64,000 nt of DNA. It comes from Brachionus manjavacas (lineage: Eukaryota > Rotifera > Eurotatoria > Ploima > Brachionidae). The position numbers and the translations under genes are program-made. Shown here one piece after another: positions 48,381 through 61,335 of the stretch (within the stretch, counting starts at the first letter, position 1; every line of letters starts with the position of its first letter). The DNA lies in assembly GCA_019054805.1 (NCBI GenBank), contig JAHQIY010000005.1:6803501-6867500 (forward strand). The letters run 5' to 3'. The notes beneath the pieces were generated by a model that was not told the origin of the DNA, did no database searches, and saw only the letters and a list, made by a program, of their open reading frames with translations.

Positions 48381-49529
48381 AGAGTTTGAAAATAAAAAAT
48401 GTGATCTTTACAGCTAATATAGGAGGAGCCACGAGAATACTTGTGTCGCATGATCCTATGTATATTCCTGGAAAGAATGCATTTGGCTGAAAATTCGAAA
48501 ATTTTCATTTTGAACCATTTAAAATCTTGGGAATTACAGGCCTGCAAAGCAGGCGTAAAAGAGAGTATTTATAAAGGGTTAATAGTTAAAGAAGGGAAAT
48601 AGCGGAAATAGGTCTCACTCATTCCGGTTAGTTAGATAAATCTTTAAGGAAAGCACGGGGATAAGCAGATTCTTGACAAACAGAACTGCCATCACCTAGA
48701 ATTTAAAACCGTGAAATTCGCCACAAAATTATAAAAAGAAAAGAAAAAATGTAAAAAAATTGAATTTTTTTTCTAAAAGTTTAAAAAAGCATAGTGAATT
48801 TTGGTACAAAGAACAAGAACAAAAATTTTTAAATTAAATTACTTTTTTACTATGAGTCTATAAAAACGTTCTGCAAAATGTATCAGTTGATACAAACATT
48901 GTACATTGTACCACTATAGCTCTTCAATTTAATTTTTGATTTTCTAATACATTTTGTGCTTTGCAGAGTTTTTGCTCTTCATTAGCAGACTTTTACAGTT
49001 GATTCACCTTTGAATGTTGCACCAAGTTAAAAAAAAAGAAAAAAAGTTATTAAATTTTTTATCATTTTGTTCTGTTCTTTTGCACTGAACGGTTTTATTT
49101 CTCTCAATAACTACAAAGCCGTCTCCATTCTACTATTAATGTCTCCAGTTTCACAGTTCAATACTTTGATCTCATGTGCTTAGCAAGTCGCTATTATTTA
49201 ACACTATATAAGGCATTATATTTCTTTTCTTTTCCCTATTTTTTATTTTCTTTATTATTTGTCTAGGCTAGAATTGGCCAGTTATCTTTAAATCTATTTA
49301 TATGTTATTTTATGCTCCCTAACCTGACTCTAATAAGTCTTGTAAATAAGAATTATTTTGAGGCTTATAACAAAACATTATTTTTTTATGCATTATTCTT
49401 GTTTGATGGCATTTTACGTAAAATTGCGTAATTTAACATTAAATTTTCGTCAGACTAGGTAAATTCTATTCTATCCAAAAAATTGACCATTTTTCCCATT
49501 TAAGTCCAATTTTTAATCATCTCTCCTTT
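48381..49529. other. Intergenic region
   Basis: A less AT-rich patch at 48400-48720 has no frame I recognise. 48785-49035 carries members of two repeat families also seen at 24750-24935 (CATAGTGAATTTT) and 54825-55280 (TTAGCAGAC, GTTGATTCACCTTTGAATGT). Confidence 0.4.
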
Positions 49530-49775
49530 TCATTTAATTCATGGGAACCCAACTAGAAGACATTTAAAGTAAATTCAAATACTCATGCAAAATACGTTCA
49601 AAAGTTCCATAATTCAGGGCAATTTCAGCTTCAATAAAATGTATAGATATACTAGTATTCTCTCTAACTAGTAAATGAACTCGCTCAATATAGATCGTAT
49701 TTACAATCTCTGTAATTGGCCTGTTAATTCACTGAATACCTTGAAGACACTCATTCTCTTTCTAAAAACGATTAT
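49530..49775 (-). pseudogene. Mariner-type transposase N-terminal remnant
   Basis: Reverse-strand reading: NTIYIERVHLLVRENTSISI, then ALNYGTFERILHEYLNLL and SSSWVP. This matches the second HTH region of mariner-like transposases (R-LI-ED-R-T---IA---ISYGTV--ILHE-L---KV-ARWVP). Two stops lie in the frame. Only about 80 codons survive. Confidence 0.6.
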
Positions 49776-50956
49776 CTTTACGTTGGCTTTTTAAAGCTTG
49801 CTATGCTATGCTTGATTAAAATATAGCTTCTATAAAATTTAGCACTGACCATTCATAAAAAAAGACACATAACTTTCATAATCATATAGAACTAAAAAAT
49901 TTTTGAATCCCCCTTGATCGAAAAAAAATTTGCAATTTATAAAGTGACAAATGTTAACTTAATTAATAAAATAAAATAAAAGCAATTAAAGTCTTTGATT
50001 TCTTTTCTTAATATTAAACCATTTAATAAATCAATAATTATTTTTATTACTAATTTTTTATTTTTTTATCTTTTATTCTGAAAATTTAAAAATTTTGATG
50101 AGTTTTTTTGTTTAGGCGTAAATCTGGTCCTGCAAAATGCATTAACTCATTATAACTTTAAATAATCAAAATTGGTCTGCAATAACTTGGCAATTTAATT
50201 TTAATGATTAAAATTTAGTTCTTTGCAAACGTTTAGGTTTTATTATTATGTTTGTAACCGGTTTATAATAAACAAAGTTTAATCCTTTAAAAGCTTTATT
50301 TAAGATATTGAACGTTCTGAAGTTCTTAGAATGGAATTCTTATTTAAACCTATACGCTCGTGTCAAGAACAAGAGCTTATAATTAAGTCAAGATGTGAGC
50401 TTAATGCTTAATGTATATGTCAGCATTTCGAAGCGTCTAACTTCTGAGATACGTGAAAAGTATAATTCTTACTTATCTTTGTGCATCAGTTGACAAGCTG
50501 ATGAATAAGTGATTATTCAGGGTAACATGTTTATTTATTAATTTTTTGCTTACAAATTATTTCAATTTTAAAATTTCTTTTTTGTTCTATTTACAAACCT
50601 CAGGTTAATTGACAGGCTAAAGTCGATTTCAAGAGTGATTGATTAACACTTTGTTTATTTAATTTTTAAAAAACTAAAATTTATAATTTAAAATTAAAAA
50701 AAAAATACAAAGATTTAAAGCGTTTAATTCAAAAGGGTTGGTTTTACATCAGATCAATTTCCGAATTGACTAAGATAATTAAAATAAAATTAAATTGAAC
50801 TAATTTTAATAATTCATCAATTTTCTAAATATTTAATCTCATTACTGTCGTATAACTAACAAAATATAATTTTCGTCATTTAGAGCGTATTTCATTTAAA
50901 TTAAAAATATTAATTTATTAGAATTTATTATTTTAAAAAATATTTAAATTTTTTAA
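49776..50956. other. Intergenic region downstream of MRPL39
   Basis: About 1.2 kb. 50300-50520 is more complex than its surroundings but has no frame longer than about 25 codons and no recognisable RNA. Nothing else seen. Confidence 0.4.
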
Positions 50957-53747
50957 TCAATTGCTCATTCGATTTTGATTCAATAAAGTTGGTTTTAAGG
51001 CCGAATTTAATTTTGCAGCTCTTTCTGCCAAGAGGTTAAATGTCCAATAATGAAGCTAAAATTAAAATATTAAAATTTAAATTCAAAAATGATTAAATTA
51101 TAATTTTTTGACAAATTTTTTACTTGTAACTGTGCAGGAATTGATATACCCTGAATTCTTTGTATCTTTCCATAATTTTCTGTTTCTATGTCGAAAATAT
51201 TCGTAACTTCAAAGCGTCCTATCATTTCTGTGTTTGAGATCATGGGTCCTTTGGAAATATCCACATAATCTCCAAGTTTATAAACTGAAATTAAATTATC
51301 CGATTCGGATTTTGATTTTTGTGAGGACAAAATAGCTGGTATTTGCTCCAATTTAAACCTTTTTAATTAAACCAAAAACAAGTTCAATCTAAATATGTTT
51401 TCTAAACTCCTACCTCGTTAAAACACCCATGGTTTCTAATCAAAATATTTTTTCTTATTTTTTGTATAAAAATTGTTTGAATTAGTAAACTATGGTAGCT
51501 TTAACGAGCTAATACTGAAACTTTATTACTTGTTATATTTAAACATTTCCGAAGCAATTTCTGGTGAAATTTTTAATTTCTCAAATTGAAGCTTTTGCGC
51601 AACTAATTTTGACACCATAATCGACAGACATCTTAATTCCTCCTGCAAATGAAAACCAAAACTTGTGGAAATAGTTTTTTTTTTCAAATTTTACTTTTGA
51701 TGGTTTCCAATTCTGAATGTTGAGTTTAGCATCATAGATAAAACTTCCGCTTTTTACTTTTAGTAAAGTTTTAAGAAAAAATTTTTCAAATGAAATTAAT
51801 TCAAAATTAAATGGTACTGTCAGGTGGCGGAAAACTACACAAATCAACAAAATATTGATCTTTAAAAGCAGTTTCTATCAAATAGCCCAATATAAAAGAA
51901 CACGATCTCCAGTAAGCCTTGTTTTTGTAAAATTGATAAAAAATTAAACAATTAATAAAAAATTTTTTTTTTTACTAAATTAGCGTTAAATGGATCTTCG
52001 TCTTTGAAATGTAAGAATTTCAATGTGCATGAGTTTTTTAATGGATAATTCATGTCCCATAAAGTAGTTCCGTCGACCAAAGCCAATGCTGATCGTTTAC
52101 ACAGAATTTCGGATAAATCTTGACAAAAAAATAAAATCATAAATAAAAAATTCTTATTATTCATGAGAAAGCCCCAGTTGTTTATTCCGTTTAAAAGTCA
52201 GTCGTTTCAAAATTGGTGCCAATTTCTACCAAAAGACTCCCCAAGATCGATAACCTATAATGGCGATTTTGTTTTTTGGAAAAAAAATGGAAGAAGGCAA
52301 AAAAAGTTGTTTGCAAAATCATATTATTTAATTTATAAAAACTACTTTTACAAGTAAATTTTTTAATGCTCTATTCAAAAATATAATCAGCTTTGAGATG
52401 TATCCGGAAAGTTATGAGGGTGTTTTTGTGTTTTTTTTTCCATTCGAAATTTTAAGGTGATGAAATTTTTTTTTTTTAGATGTCAATTAAAATTCAGACA
52501 ATTAGGAATAAATGTGTTTTAGACATAACCCTGAGCTAATGCTCCTGTAGACTAAAATAAAAAAAAAGGGAAAAAAACGTAAAATGCCTTTTAAGGGCAT
52601 CATTAAGCTTTTAATAAACTTTAATTACTAACAGTCTCGAATCGGCTTTTTGAATTGAGTGAGAGATATGTTGGGACAGGATTGAGTCATTCTATTCCAT
52701 GGCCTGTCAGACTGGTGGAGTAATACAAAGAAGATTTCGAATCAAGATATATTTAATACCCGACTCCATTGTGTAATTGCTACCTTACTATTTCCTCTTT
52801 TTCTCCTGAAGCTTCAACTATGTAAACATGTGTCACATTTATCACCCTATTTCAATTTATGTCTTTTTAACTTTCTTTACATTTTATTTTAGCTCATTTT
52901 ATCTTTTGGTTTAATTTTTTTCAAAAATTAATTCTGATGGAGCTCTAGCTCGGTACAGAAAACAAATAACTAAATAGTCAAACTATTCAATAACTTTAAT
53001 AAAGCTTTCAAACAAAATATATTGTAATTATTATAGATCGGTCACTTCCTAAATTTATTTCTTTTTTTTGGAGCTTATTTTATTTTGAATTGAATTAGAA
53101 AAAAAATGAAAAAAATTAGACAGAATTTTTCTATTTACAAGTACAATGCTGCTAAAATAACTATTTTTTACGTTTGTTTACATAAAATTACTAATTTTAT
53201 ATATGTTTAATTACGTAAAAATCAAAATCGCCGAAAGAAAAAATCGATTTTTGAGAATTTTTTAGTTTTTTTTTTTAATTGCTATTTAAATAAACAAATT
53301 AATTAATGAAAACCAAAAAATGTTACCAAATTTCTATTAATTCAAGGAAAATAAAACTTATAAATAATCCGTAATAATCCGTCCGTACTTTTCTTTATAA
53401 ATAATCCGTACTTATCTATAAAGAAAAGTACGGATTTCCTAATTAAATTCCTAACTAAATAAATATTACTTGGGACTTTCAAGCATGTAAAAGAAAAAAT
53501 GATGTTAATTACGCATTGCACAATTAAACGGTGTCGAGAGATCTTTGTTCATTATTAGTTTAACTTGTTTATTTTCTTGGTCTTGGACAAAAACTTCGAT
53601 CTTTTCAATGCGTTCAATTTCTTTTAATTGACGCGATTTTTCTTCATAAAAAAGTCTAGCTCTGTGCTGAATTATTTCGGTATTGGTCAGTGTCGAGACA
53701 AGTCGTGACGTAAAACTCCACGTCTTGATCAGCCTCGTAGATAGCAT
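50957..53747 (-). CDS. MRPL39: Mitochondrial ribosomal protein L39 (mL39)
   Basis: Component of the large mitochondrial ribosomal subunit with a TGS-like domain. Exons on the reverse strand: 53747-53513, 52118-51976, 51917-51839, 51756-51695, 51642-51530, 51358-51124 and 51055-50957; all phases fit and give 321 aa (human 338). The N-terminus MLSTRLIKTWSFTSRLVSTL is basic and hydroxylated, fitting a mitochondrial presequence. Blocks: LIMNKDLSTPFNCAM, HLSEILCKRSALALVDG, AYWRSCSFILGYLIETAFKD, then LGDYVDISKGPMI, IQRIQGISIPAQLQ and LHYWTFNLLAER at the end. The exon 3-4 junction is the least certain: the product lacks a few residues there relative to vertebrates. Intron 1 (1.4 kb) contains a LINE 3' end. 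The start is 132 bp after the BMS1 stop. Confidence 0.92.
52510..52975 (+). pseudogene. LINE family A 3' end in MRPL39 intron 1
   Basis: Sense on the plus strand, antisense to MRPL39. Coding remnant RLFELSERYVGTGLSHSIPW followed by a stop, YKEDFESRYI, then a 3' UTR with the CTGAAGCTTCAACTATGTAA block, ending AGCTCTAGCTCGGTACAGAA and AACAAATAA. It aligns with the antisense copy at 19350-19700. Confidence 0.8.
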
Positions 53748-53879
53748 TCTTTTTTAATCAAAAAGTTTTTGATGAAAATTTTCAAAATATTATTTTATTC
53801 AAGATTAGAGGTTAAATTCCCTAATTAGGATGATGAAAAAAAAAAAAAAAAATTTTTTTTAATTTTTTTCTTTATTTTA

Positions 53880-56800
53880 TTATTCATCAAATTTGTTTTT
53901 TCGATTTTCTTTTTTGCCTATACGACGGTAAATTTGCTTTTTGAGCTCTTTACTCTTTTGTAAACGCTTCAAATCTCGTTTTTCCTCTTCTTTTTTGTGC
54001 TTCTTAATCATTTGAGTCTGATGCTCTTGTTTAGCTTTTACACGATGCTCATAAACTTTTTTGAACATTTTCATAACACTTGCCATCTAAATAAAAAACA
54101 AAACAAAATTAAAAACAAAATCAAAAAATCTAGACATAACAAAATTCAACCTTTTGCTCTTCAGGTTCGCGAATAATGGCCACTCGTTGTTTTTCCAAAG
54201 GATCAATTTGAACAGCGCCAGTCTTTGTCTTTAGACTAAAAGGCAATTTTTCTTGCAGTTTTCTTTTTATTTTTAACGGAGCAAACACTTTTTCTTCGCG
54301 CTCAATCTTTTTATACAGTGAGTTTCCATCCGGGTTTATTTGAATAGATTTTTCTTTTTTCAATATTCCTAGAGTCTTGACACCGACCCATTCTTGTTCA
54401 TGCTTGACAGCGAGTAAGTTAGTGATCGGAGTGTAGAACTTGGGCACCTCAATGGCAAACCAAGAGCGCAAGAAAATCGAATCACTTGCCATGATTCTGT
54501 CCTCAAAAGTTGCTCTCACACTACCGGCAGGCACCGAAGACGAGTGCAATGCTTTTTTGATTTGACCACGGATTCCACTCACAGTCTTGATTGAGGCGCC
54601 TTCAAACTTGGACGCCTCGATCACAGTCGAAAACATGCCCTGAACAAAAGCGGTTTTGCGGAATATTTTCAATGGAGCTCCGATCAATTTAAGCTTTTTG
54701 ACAATCTTGGTCGCCTTGTTTGTCTCGACCACAACACCTGTGGCAGATATGCGAAAATTTTTCTAAATTATATTAAAGATTGAAAAAAAAATTTGCCTTG
54801 AAAAAAATTGATTAAATTTTTTGATGCAACATTCAAAGTTGCATCAATTGTCAAAGTCCGCTAATTAGGTGCAAAATCTCTGCAAAATTTGCAGACTTTA
54901 GCAGACCATGATAGTTGATCCAACTTTGAAGGTTGCACCATGTTGCATTCACGGAACTAATTTTAAAATTTTAGAAAAAAAGTTATTTATATAACACTTT
55001 TTTTTTGTTCATTATAGAGAAAAAAGATTAGAGAAAACAAAGGTTTTGAGAAGTTCAGTACAAATTGTTAAGCAAAAACAGATGAAAATGTAAAAAATTT
55101 AAAAAATTTTTTTTCTAAAGGTCTAAAGTTAGTTCTGTAAATGCAACATAGTGCAACAGTCAAAGCTGCATAAAATATCAAGGTCTGCTAAATTTGCACA
55201 GTTTAGCATTATTAGCAGACATTGACAGTTGATAAAACTTTGAATGTTTGCATTCACAGAACTAATTTTTAACTTTTAGAAAAAATTTTTTTTTATTTTT
55301 TCTACATTCTAAAATTCTTTAATTTTAAAAAATTGAAAAGTAATTAAATAGAATAATAAGTAATGTGTAATTAGAAAAGTGATAAAAGCTATTCTTTTTA
55401 AAATAAAAAACCATGTCATGATACAAAATTGTCTCTAAATAAAATTTAAAAAGTGCTTTTTTTCTTAAAATAACTAAAGAAAATTGGTTTAGTTAAAAGC
55501 AAAAATAAATTAAGAGAAATTTTTACCGAGAGCTCCAAAAAAAATATTCATTTTTTATATAATATTCTTATGAGAATGTAGATATTTTAATTCTCTACTA
55601 AACGATATGCAATAAAATTTTCAAAATTTTAAAATTAAAGAATGTTACCTAAAAAATACATTTTTTGTAATTTTTTTTTAGTTTTTTAGCTATGAGCTTA
55701 AAAAAAAAGAGCTAGGAGACAATTTATTTTTCTGCAATAATGCTTAGCCTATTCTCTTTCATATAATTAGTGGTCGGAAAGTCAAGGTCTAATCATTATC
55801 CTGGAAACATGTGGTCCGTTAACAGCAACTCAGGTATTGACTCGTTATTTCTAGTTTTACAAGTCAAAAACAAGGTCTTATGGAGCAACTGATACTTTTG
55901 CGTAAAAGTTCATTAAATTCTCTACAAAATGGTCGGTGGTCAGCAGTTTTGAGATAATTCCTATTACCATCCGACCGCGGTCCGTGTTTTAGTAAAAAAC
56001 AGGTGGTCCGTGTTTTAGCATAAGCCTTTAATTCATCAATAGTCCACAAAGCCTCTATTATATTTTCCAAAAATAAAAATTCTCTTATTCATTACTCTCT
56101 CTATTATTATTTTTTTTTCTCTATAATGAACTATTACTGTTCTTTTAATCATTTTGTACTGAAATTTACGAGACCAAAAAAATTAATTTTAATAAAATAT
56201 TTAAAAAAAAAATACATTCTGAGATGACATAGTTTGAATAGCCAAGAATCCAGTGCCTTGAGGTGTAATCGGTCCCCAGAACGAAGCATGACAATGCATG
56301 TGCTCTGGTGTGTATTTTAAAGATCGATTTCTCATGTTGTGATCTTGGACAAAGTAGACAGGAAGAGTTTGAAATCTGCGCCAGCCGAGTGAGATCACTA
56401 GAGGGTCATTGGTTTTTAGAATTTTGTTGTGCCATCTGTGTTTTTTGAGTCTGACTTGAACATAGCCAATATTGGCCTCGTTCGACTCAAGACAACCAAC
56501 TATTGCCAAATATCTGGCATCGAAATTTTTGACAAATTCACATGGCATCGAGTTTATTTCGATGCGTACATACATGCCGACTCGAAATCCTTCAAATTCA
56601 ATTCTTTGCATGTCATCTAACTTTTCGAATTCAAACCGATTCAAATTAGTTTGGTCAGTGGCTTCTTCTTTTAAAGCGTCATAATAAGCGCTCTCTCCTG
56701 TTTTGTCCGCACTCTTTGATTCATCAAATTCACGATCAAACTGTTCTTTTAGACGCTTTTTCTTCTCAATCAAACGCTCACGTTTGCTCATCTCACTTTT

Positions 56801-59800
56801 GGTTTTTTTTCTCTCATTTTTATTTTGTTCATCGTCATTTTGACTGTCACTCTGGGCGTCCGATTGATGAAAATTTTCACCAGTTTCCATATCCTCAAAG
56901 TCTCCAAACATTTCATCGTCGTCATCAAAATCATTTTCATCTACTTGATCATCATCATCATCACCAGCCAACAAATGTGCAGCATCTGAATTCTTGTCCC
57001 ATTTGCCTGTCACAAAACAATCTCTTATACTGTCAAAAGCTGCTTCACTTTGCTCCTCATCATTATTTGTCTTTTCTTCTGTCCATTTGTTAAAACTAGT
57101 GTTATATTTTGAATTATCAATTTTTTCCGAATAATCATTTAAATTTATTTTTTTTATTTTAAACAAATTATCATCATCGGCATCATCATCATTGGGCACA
57201 CTTTGATTTTCTTCGTCATTTCTTTGATTTCCATAGATCATTTTGGACCAATTAGTTCGATTAGTTTTATTCATCGAATAAGCTATATTTGCTTTTTCCT
57301 TCAAATTTTCTTTCCATTTTAAAGACCCCCAAGTTGCCTCGTCTTCTTCCTCATCCTCCTCTTTTTCGTCCATTTCACTTTCTTCCATTTCGTCTTCTTC
57401 GTCTTCGTTTTCATCTTCGTCTTCTTCTTCATCCTCACTTTGATCATCACTTGATTCAAAATCACCTTCAGACTCTTCTTTCCCACTATCGTTTGCTTCA
57501 ATTTGTTCATCTTCCAAGTAACTGTCAATATCAGGTGCATCCGAGAACATTTTCAATTTGGCTGATGTTAATTTTGAGTCAACAGTATTCTTGGAGCTAA
57601 TAACTTGGTTTAACAATGGATTATTGCTTGAATATGTATTATCAATTGTGTGGGAATGACTGCCGCCTAGTTCAATATAAACTGCGTCTTTGTCGTAAAT
57701 TAAACCACCTACACCAGAAAATGGCGCATATATAAGCCTTTCTCTATCATCCAAAGTTCTCTTTTTTTCCCTGTCGGGCAAAGGACACGGATCAGACAAA
57801 AATGAAACATCATTCAATTGAAAGTCGCCAACGCCGGGTATGTGAACATTTGATTTATTTTTGAGGCCTGAACCGCGCACATAGCCATACAAACAAACAT
57901 TTCGATCACATTTTTCATTTTGTCGAATTAGGTCCGGTTGAGTCAAGTCTTCAAGTCTAAAATAAAATTTTTTTATTTTTTCTCCAATAAATATTTTAAA
58001 ATTTTTTTTATTTGATAATTAAAAATTAAGAGAAAATTAGGTAATTAAAAACAAAACAAGTAAATGAATCAGATGCTTCAAATGCCGATATTATTCTTAT
58101 TATTTTTTTTTAATTTAAATTCATGCATCATTCATGTTAATTCAACATTAAATTTTTAATTTAAAAAAAAAAATTTATTTTTCAAAATTTTATGATAAAA
58201 TTTTCGTAACTAACTGGCACATTTAAATTATTAACTTGATCAGTAAAATTTTGGTGACTTTAAGTTCATGATCATGATCACATGATCAAACCTTAATTAA
58301 TTAAAATCTCAATAAAATTATTAAATAAGTTTTCTTTATTTCTTTTTTTAATTAAACTTTACATATTTAAATTACATGTTAAATTTAAAAAAAACTGTTT
58401 TATCATCTAATTGAGGTTTAATTGATTCTTCTTAAATCTTTATTAGAAATCTTGAAAAACAATATTAAAATCCACATATTGAGTTATCCAATATTATGGT
58501 TCAAAAAAACGCTTTAAATGATATTTTGAATAAACGCAAAAATAGCCATTTTCTTAACTATTAAGACCCGTAAAGTCTCCAATGCTTTAATTTATTTTAA
58601 ATAAAAATAAAGAGTTTTTATGGCTACTTTTTATATTTTATTGTACATTTCTTTGTTACTATGAATATAAAAATAAAAAATTAATTTAATATTTAAAAAA
58701 TTACTGAACACATAACAGTCTAAAAAATCTGCACTGGTCTTTTTGTCAATATTTTTTTAATGCTGTTTAGTTTTTAATAAGATTAAATCTTTTAAAAAAA
58801 TTTATATTACTTTTTTGATATTTAATTAGGGGAAGAAAAATTGGATTATTTTTGGCTGAGATTTTATTTAATTTAACTTTTAGTGGTGAAAAAAAAATTG
58901 AAAAAAATTCTCGTATTTTCTAGTGTTAAAATTTAATATAGAGACAAGGCATCTTGAAGTTGATGATCAATTCCAAACATCATTTCAATTCAAAAAGTTT
59001 CTCCTTAGATTTTAAACTTAATCTTTGATTCAACTTAAATAATTGTAATGTAACATGATTTACATGCAATGTTGATTTAGAAAATAAAAAAAAATTGAAA
59101 AAATATTTTCTCAGTCCATTGATAATCGATTTTAATTTTTAAATGTTTTAACTGATTATTTGCAAAGTTTATTTGAAAATTTTTGTTTCAAAAGGATTTG
59201 TGTTTAGTATTCACAATTAAATTTAAAAAAGAAATTCAAATAAAAAAATTCAAAGCAAGTAATAAAATGAAATTAAAACTTTAAAAAAAATCAGTCAATT
59301 AAATTGAAAATCGATTTTATCAATGGATTGAAAAAATGTTTTTTCAATTTTTTTCATATTTTCTAAATCTAGATTGCATTTAAAGCATATTACTAAAGAT
59401 AAACTTTTTGAATTCAAATGATATTTTGAATTGATCATCAACTTCAAGATGCCAGAGAGAAAAAGGTAAATTTTGTATTTCAAAATTTCAAAATATTGAT
59501 TAATTTTTACTTAGGATAGAAATTGATACAAATTTTTCCTGGCTAAAGATTAAAAAAATTATTTTCAATAAAGATTAGTGATTTGTTGCTAAAAAATTGA
59601 TAAAAGATTATTTTTTTTCAAATCTAAAAATGCTGATTTGAGATTTACATTTGATCATGAACTTCAATTTCCCTAAAATTTTAAGTTAAACTTGTGTAAT
59701 TTTTGATTATTTCCTTTTTACGAAATTTTTATTTTTTTAATTGAAAAATTAATTTTCAAATAAAATAATTAAGAAAATGATCGTTTACGAATTAAATCCT

Positions 59801-60769
59801 AGATTTAAAAAGTATTAAAAAAACAAAAACTTTTCCGAAAAAATTCCTTAAAAAAAGCCGTCAAAACTTGGGAAAAAATGGTTAAAAATTTAATTAGAAA
59901 AAAAGTCACTAAAGCTAATTTACACTAATTTACCTGTCACAAACAATGAAAGAATGATTGAGTCTATATCCGATATCTTTAAACTTCATTACTGAAATGA
60001 ATCGAGCTAGATTGTGTATTTCATTGCGTCTGTATTCACCATTTACCAGACCAGTTAGATAGAAAAGTTTAGCGCCTTGATAAATTTCCGTCCAAAAACG
60101 ATGTTTGAGCTTTTTTTTTGTTTTTTTAAGAGCTTTTGGATTTTTGATCATGTCCATGTGTGTTAGTACGCCCATAATTCGCGGAAAACCGTGAACTTGG
60201 CAAATATTTAGAAATTCAAATGTTTCCATTTCAAAACCGAAGCTTGAATCGATCATTAAAAGAACAAGATCGGCCACTTTTGCAGCATCAATCATTGAAT
60301 TTAAATCATTATTACATTCATAGAATGTGATGCGTCGTTTTTTTCCGCCAACCACTGTCACCGGGCCTTTTATGTTATTCAATTTTTGCCTAGTGTAATT
60401 TTTGACTAGACTTTGCATTAAAATTGATTTTCCAACACGTGGTGGTCCGACTATGGCAACAAATATTGGTGGTGGCTCTAACGATGCTCTATCAACTTCA
60501 GGCATCTGAATACGCTTGGCTTTGATGTCTTGAGTACGTCTGAATTGACGTTCTGCAGCAACAAAGCTTTGAAGGGCGAAAGCACGCGGATTCCTTGCTC
60601 TGGCCTTTCGGTAGTCATCTTCAGTTTCAAAAGACTCGTTTTTTTTGTCACCCGATTCTTCGTTGACTGTTTCAAAGTTTTTTCTATGATCTTTTTTTTT
60701 TGCCTTGGCACCCTTCTGCTTTTTATGATGCGATTTATTTGGTTGTTGATGGCTCTCAATGTCGGACAT
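53880..60769 (-). CDS. BMS1: Ribosome biogenesis GTPase BMS1
   Basis: Nucleolar GTPase of the small-subunit processome, needed for 18S rRNA maturation with RCL1. Exons on the reverse strand: 60769-59934, 57956-56216, 54762-54151 and 54086-53880; phases fit, 1131 aa (human 1282). The N-terminus is basic. The P-loop is GPPRVGKS (108-115), followed by [39 protein letters not shown] as the fourth GTPase motif and [12 protein letters not shown]. Exon 2 has [20 protein letters not shown] and [19 protein letters not shown], a very acidic middle, [10 protein letters not shown] and [20 protein letters not shown]. Exon 3: [40 protein letters not shown], and AIIREPEEQ. The last exon is a Lys/Glu-rich helix ([20 protein letters not shown]). 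Introns 1 and 2 (2.0 and 1.4 kb) hold foldback repeats. Confidence 0.96.
54825..55280. repeat. Palindromic repeat in BMS1 intron 2
   Basis: Two inverted segments (about 54830-54985 and 55120-55280) share TTAGTTCTGTAAATGCAACA-like, GTGCAACAGTCAAAGCTGCA-like and GGTCTGCTAAA/AGCAGAC blocks. Each segment is itself partly self-complementary (TTTAGCAGACC and GGTCTGCTAAA). Fragments of the same family lie at 10555-10615 and 48950-49035. Confidence 0.6.
55864..56215. other. Remainder of BMS1 intron 2
   Basis: Contains GGTGGTCAGCAGTTTTGAG and GTGGTCCGTGTTTTAG repeated twice at about 55978-56015, and a reverse frame of 68 codons without recognisable features. No gene called. Confidence 0.35.
58945..59460. 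repeat. Foldback (palindromic) repeat in BMS1 intron 1
   Basis: The left arm (GGCATCTTGAAGTTGATGAT, ATCATTTCAATTCAAAAAG, TCAGTCCATTGATAATCGAT) is mirrored by the right arm (ATCGATTTTATCAATGGATTG, then TTTTTGAATTCAAATGATAT, then GATCATCAACTTCAAGATGC) with about 120 bp of loop. Each arm is about 200 bp. No coding content. Confidence 0.75.
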
Positions 60770-61335
60770 TGTTCAATTTATCTCACAACTTTTAAAATTT
60801 ATAGCTTTAAGATTTTAGTTTTAAAAACAAATCGCGTTTTTTCTTAAAAAATTTAATATTAATTTTTTAAATATTTCTATTTGAAATCATGCTAAAATTT
60901 ATTAGATTTTTAAAAATACTAAGTGCAGAACTAAAATTAAATTGCACCTTGGTTTTAGATAAATTGCAAATTAATTTGTCTTTTAAATTCTGATATTAAC
61001 GAAATTTAACTTAAACTAACATAAAATAAAAGTTTCATTATTTAACTAAATGTTTAATTTTTTCTTTTCAGTTTAAAAAATTAAGAAATCAATTAAAAAT
61101 AATTTTCAAATAAAAAATTAATTAATGTTAACTAATGTATACTCCTCTTATATTTCTTTAATTGATGTGGCATGATTCAGCTGGAAAGGAATCCAACACT
61201 TCTTCACAATATGACTGTCAGAGACGACACGCCAATGTCAGATTTCTCTATTCTCGGAATTTTTTTATTTATTTATTAGCTTATCTGTACCGAGCAGTGA
61301 TTGACCAGTTGGTCACATATTATGTGACCATTGAC
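60770..61335. other. Region upstream of BMS1
   Basis: Presumably includes the BMS1 promoter. An antisense LINE-A terminus lies at 61262-61298 (reverse: CACTGCTCGGTACAGATAAG with an AATAAATAAATAAA tail). A less AT-rich patch at 61160-61260 next to it may be the preceding LINE body; no frame recognised. Confidence 0.45.

Noticed and set aside
48400-48720. GC-richer patch as a structural RNA
   Set aside because: No recognisable snRNA, tRNA or other RNA motif; left as unexplained spacer.
51360-51430. Extra MRPL39 exon at AAACCATGGGTGTTTTAACG
   Set aside because: It would introduce a stop; joining 51530 to 51358 directly restores the conserved sequence in phase.
56716-57093. His/Ser/Phe-rich forward frame of 125 codons
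   Set aside because: It is the complement of the acidic tract of BMS1; GAT/GAA-rich coding DNA leaves the opposite strand open.
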